DNA of 7,489 bases from an uncultured Capnocytophaga sp. Its GTDB lineage: Bacteria; Bacteroidota; Bacteroidia; Flavobacteriales; Flavobacteriaceae. Within the stretch, counting starts at the first letter, position 1. Each line of letters begins with the position of its first letter. The position numbers and the translations under genes were made by a program. The notes below the pieces were generated by a model. That model did not search any database. It had not been told where the DNA came from and saw only the letters and a program-made list of their open reading frames with translations. The stretch covers positions 1 to 7,489 of the forward strand of contig CAJPPS010000072.1 in NCBI GenBank assembly GCA_905372595.1. The letters are read 5' to 3'. Below, piece after piece: positions 6,164-7,489 of this stretch.

Positions 6164-7489
6164 TTACTTGAAAAAATACCAAATAATACCCAACCGGATT
6201 TTCCAATCTCTGTAGGGTTGTGAAGGGGCTACATAATAATTATTATTGCCCAGAAGTGCTTCCAGATGTTCCACGGTAAAGAAAATTCTCATAGTTCGGA
6301 CTTTTGCGTTAAGAAAGAAATCTGTAATAGAATAATTTCCTATTTTTTCTCTTGATTGAACTTCAAAATCAGCGATCAAAGGATTATACTGATTGGCATA
6401 ATAATGCGTAAAATACCTAAAAGATAAGCCCGTCTGCAAATACATTGCCTTTTTAAACAAATATGAACTAAAATACAAAGTATTACGTGTGGTAAAAGAA
6501 GGCACATTGAATATATTATCACTATTCTGTAGCACCTGCTGATACATAAGAGTATTATCTAGGCTCCATTTACCAAAATGTAATTCTTTTTCACCTACTA
6601 TTTTAAGATATTGTATATTTCCCACATATTGAGAAGGCTGTGATAGCCCTCTTTCTCTATTATTAGTAGAAACTAGCTTAAAATAAGTGTAATTATTGAT
6701 ATTAGTAATATCTAATGAAAGATTTCCCCATTGCGTTTTTGCATTTGCGAATAAAGATTGTATATTCTCCTTGGAAAAATCATCCAGATGATACCAATTA
6801 TAATTTTTATAATCACTTTGATAAAGTAAAAAGTTGAAATTAGGCACTTTAGAAGTTACATTCACACCTGCTGAAAGAGTGTTTTTTTCATCAAAATCAT
6901 AGGACAAACTTCCTTTGAATTCTGTACCTAATAATTTTCCTAAAATCATTTGTTCCGCTTGTGCGTCGATAGAGAATCCTTTATAATATTTTTGCCAATG
7001 CCCTCCTAGACCATAATCTGTTCCTTTAATTTGATGAGGGATAAGATTTCCCGAAGTATCTATAAAGATACCTTTTGCAAAATAATTATAAAAATAAGAC
7101 TTCCCATAAAGATATGTCTTTCCTAAGTACGGCAAAGAAAGCTCTGCTCCTATCCTATTGGTAAAAGTTTGTAAAGAATGCTTATCGTGAAGGTTCTTTA
7201 GTGTAAAACTTTCCCCAAAAAAATTATTTGTTGCTACAGCTGACTGGTCATAATAGTAATTTTTTGTTTCATAAAGCATTTGGTGCTTTAGAAGGACTTC
7301 CGAGTTTATTTCTCCTGAAGAACGTAAAAAATTATACTGATGCTGTAAGAAATAATGCTTTGTTATCTGAGCAGAAGTAACATCCGAAAGAGCTATATCA
7401 AGCCTTGCACGGTTACGAAACTGTTGTTCTCCTTGCGAAAATTGTTCAGGATATAATAACCCTCCATTCTCTTGCCTACTAACTTCCTG
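6164..7489 (-). CDS. Putative outer-membrane porin of Bacteroidota (Porin_10-like), C-terminal part; start beyond right edge
   Basis: The frame stays open from the stop at 6164 to the window edge, giving 441 visible residues; the ATG at 7279 is an internal Met, not the start. Codons upstream of it continue with recognisable family sequence, including FRNRARLDIALSDV, HYFLQHQYNFL and LLKHQMLYETKNYYYD, leading into NNFFGESF. The body shows alternating aromatic/polar beta-strands typical of an outer-membrane barrel, for example KTYLYGKSYFYNYF, GFSIDAQAEQMILG, GSLSYDFDEKNTLSAG and SLDITNINNYTYF. The C-terminus, DWKIRLGIIWYFFK, is an amphipathic aromatic-rich strand suited to recognition by the BAM machinery. 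This fits the 'putative porin' family (Pfam Porin_10) widespread in Bacteroidota. The signal peptide and N-terminal region are outside the window. Transported substrate is unknown. It would be the upstream gene of the aat-aminotransferase unit. Confidence 0.82.
   Translation of the reverse strand, partial: QEVSRQENGGLLYPEQFSQGEQQFRNRARLDIALSDVTSAQITKHYFLQHQYNFLRSSGEINSEVLLKHQMLYETKNYYYDQSAVATNNFFGESFTLKNLHDKHSLQTFTNRIGAELSLPYLGKTYLYGKSYFYNYFAKGIFIDTSGNLIPHQIKGTDYGLGGHWQKYYKGFSIDAQAEQMILGKLLGTEFKGSLSYDFDEKNTLSAGVNVTSKVPNFNFLLYQSDYKNYNWYHLDDFSKENIQSLFANAKTQWGNLSLDITNINNYTYFKLVSTNNRERGLSQPSQYVGNIQYLKIVGEKELHFGKWSLDNTLMYQQVLQNSDNIFNVPSFTTRNTLYFSSYLFKKAMYLQTGLSFRYFTHYYANQYNPLIADFEVQSREKIGNYSITDFFLNAKVRTMRIFFTVEHLEALLGNNNYYVAPSQPYRDWKIRLGIIWYFFK

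Noticed and set aside
1..7489. Mobile element, CRISPR array, toxin-antitoxin or defence system
   Set aside because: No transposase, integrase, terminal repeats, spaced direct repeats or recognisable defence domains; gene content is housekeeping with uniform composition.

Overview
The window is AT-rich, gene-dense chromosomal DNA that looks like the core genome of a flavobacterium (Bacteroidota, family Flavobacteriaceae); a host-associated genus such as Capnocytophaga would fit, but the genus is an inference. The evidence is a DnaG primase whose zinc-ribbon ligands are all replaced, a Bacteroidota-type 'putative porin' beta-barrel, start codons preceded by A/T-rich stretches rather than strong Shine-Dalgarno sites, and promoters that match the Bacteroidota consensus TTTG-N(about 20)-TAnnTTTG.

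Layout. On the left, a tight minus-strand cluster runs from right to left: nicotinamidase pncA (1545-2141), a family 2 glycosyltransferase (678-1532), a GNAT acetyltransferase broken by a one-base frameshift (151-661), and the first 41 codons of 3-dehydroquinate synthase aroB (1-124, running off the left edge). The gaps are only 12-26 bases, so they probably form one transcription unit. A 150-base intergenic region (2142-2291) holds two divergent promoters that overlap each other, one for pncA and one for dnaG. DNA primase dnaG (2292-4259) is the only plus-strand gene. It converges, with four bases between stop codons, on a second minus-strand unit: a class III aminotransferase (4264-5445), leucyl/phenylalanyl-tRNA-protein transferase aat (5442-6128, sharing ATGA with the aminotransferase), and a partial outer-membrane porin (6164-7489, start lies beyond the right edge).

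Function. The genes are mostly housekeeping: NAD salvage (PncA), chorismate synthesis (AroB), replication priming (DnaG), N-degron tagging (Aat), PLP-dependent amino-group transfer, and an outer-membrane barrel. No mobile element, CRISPR array, RNA gene or defence system is visible. The points most worth a second look are the frameshift in the GNAT gene, the zinc-ligand-free primase, the overlapping divergent promoters, and an inverted repeat that brackets the dnaG start codon. I do not see a new multi-gene system here.
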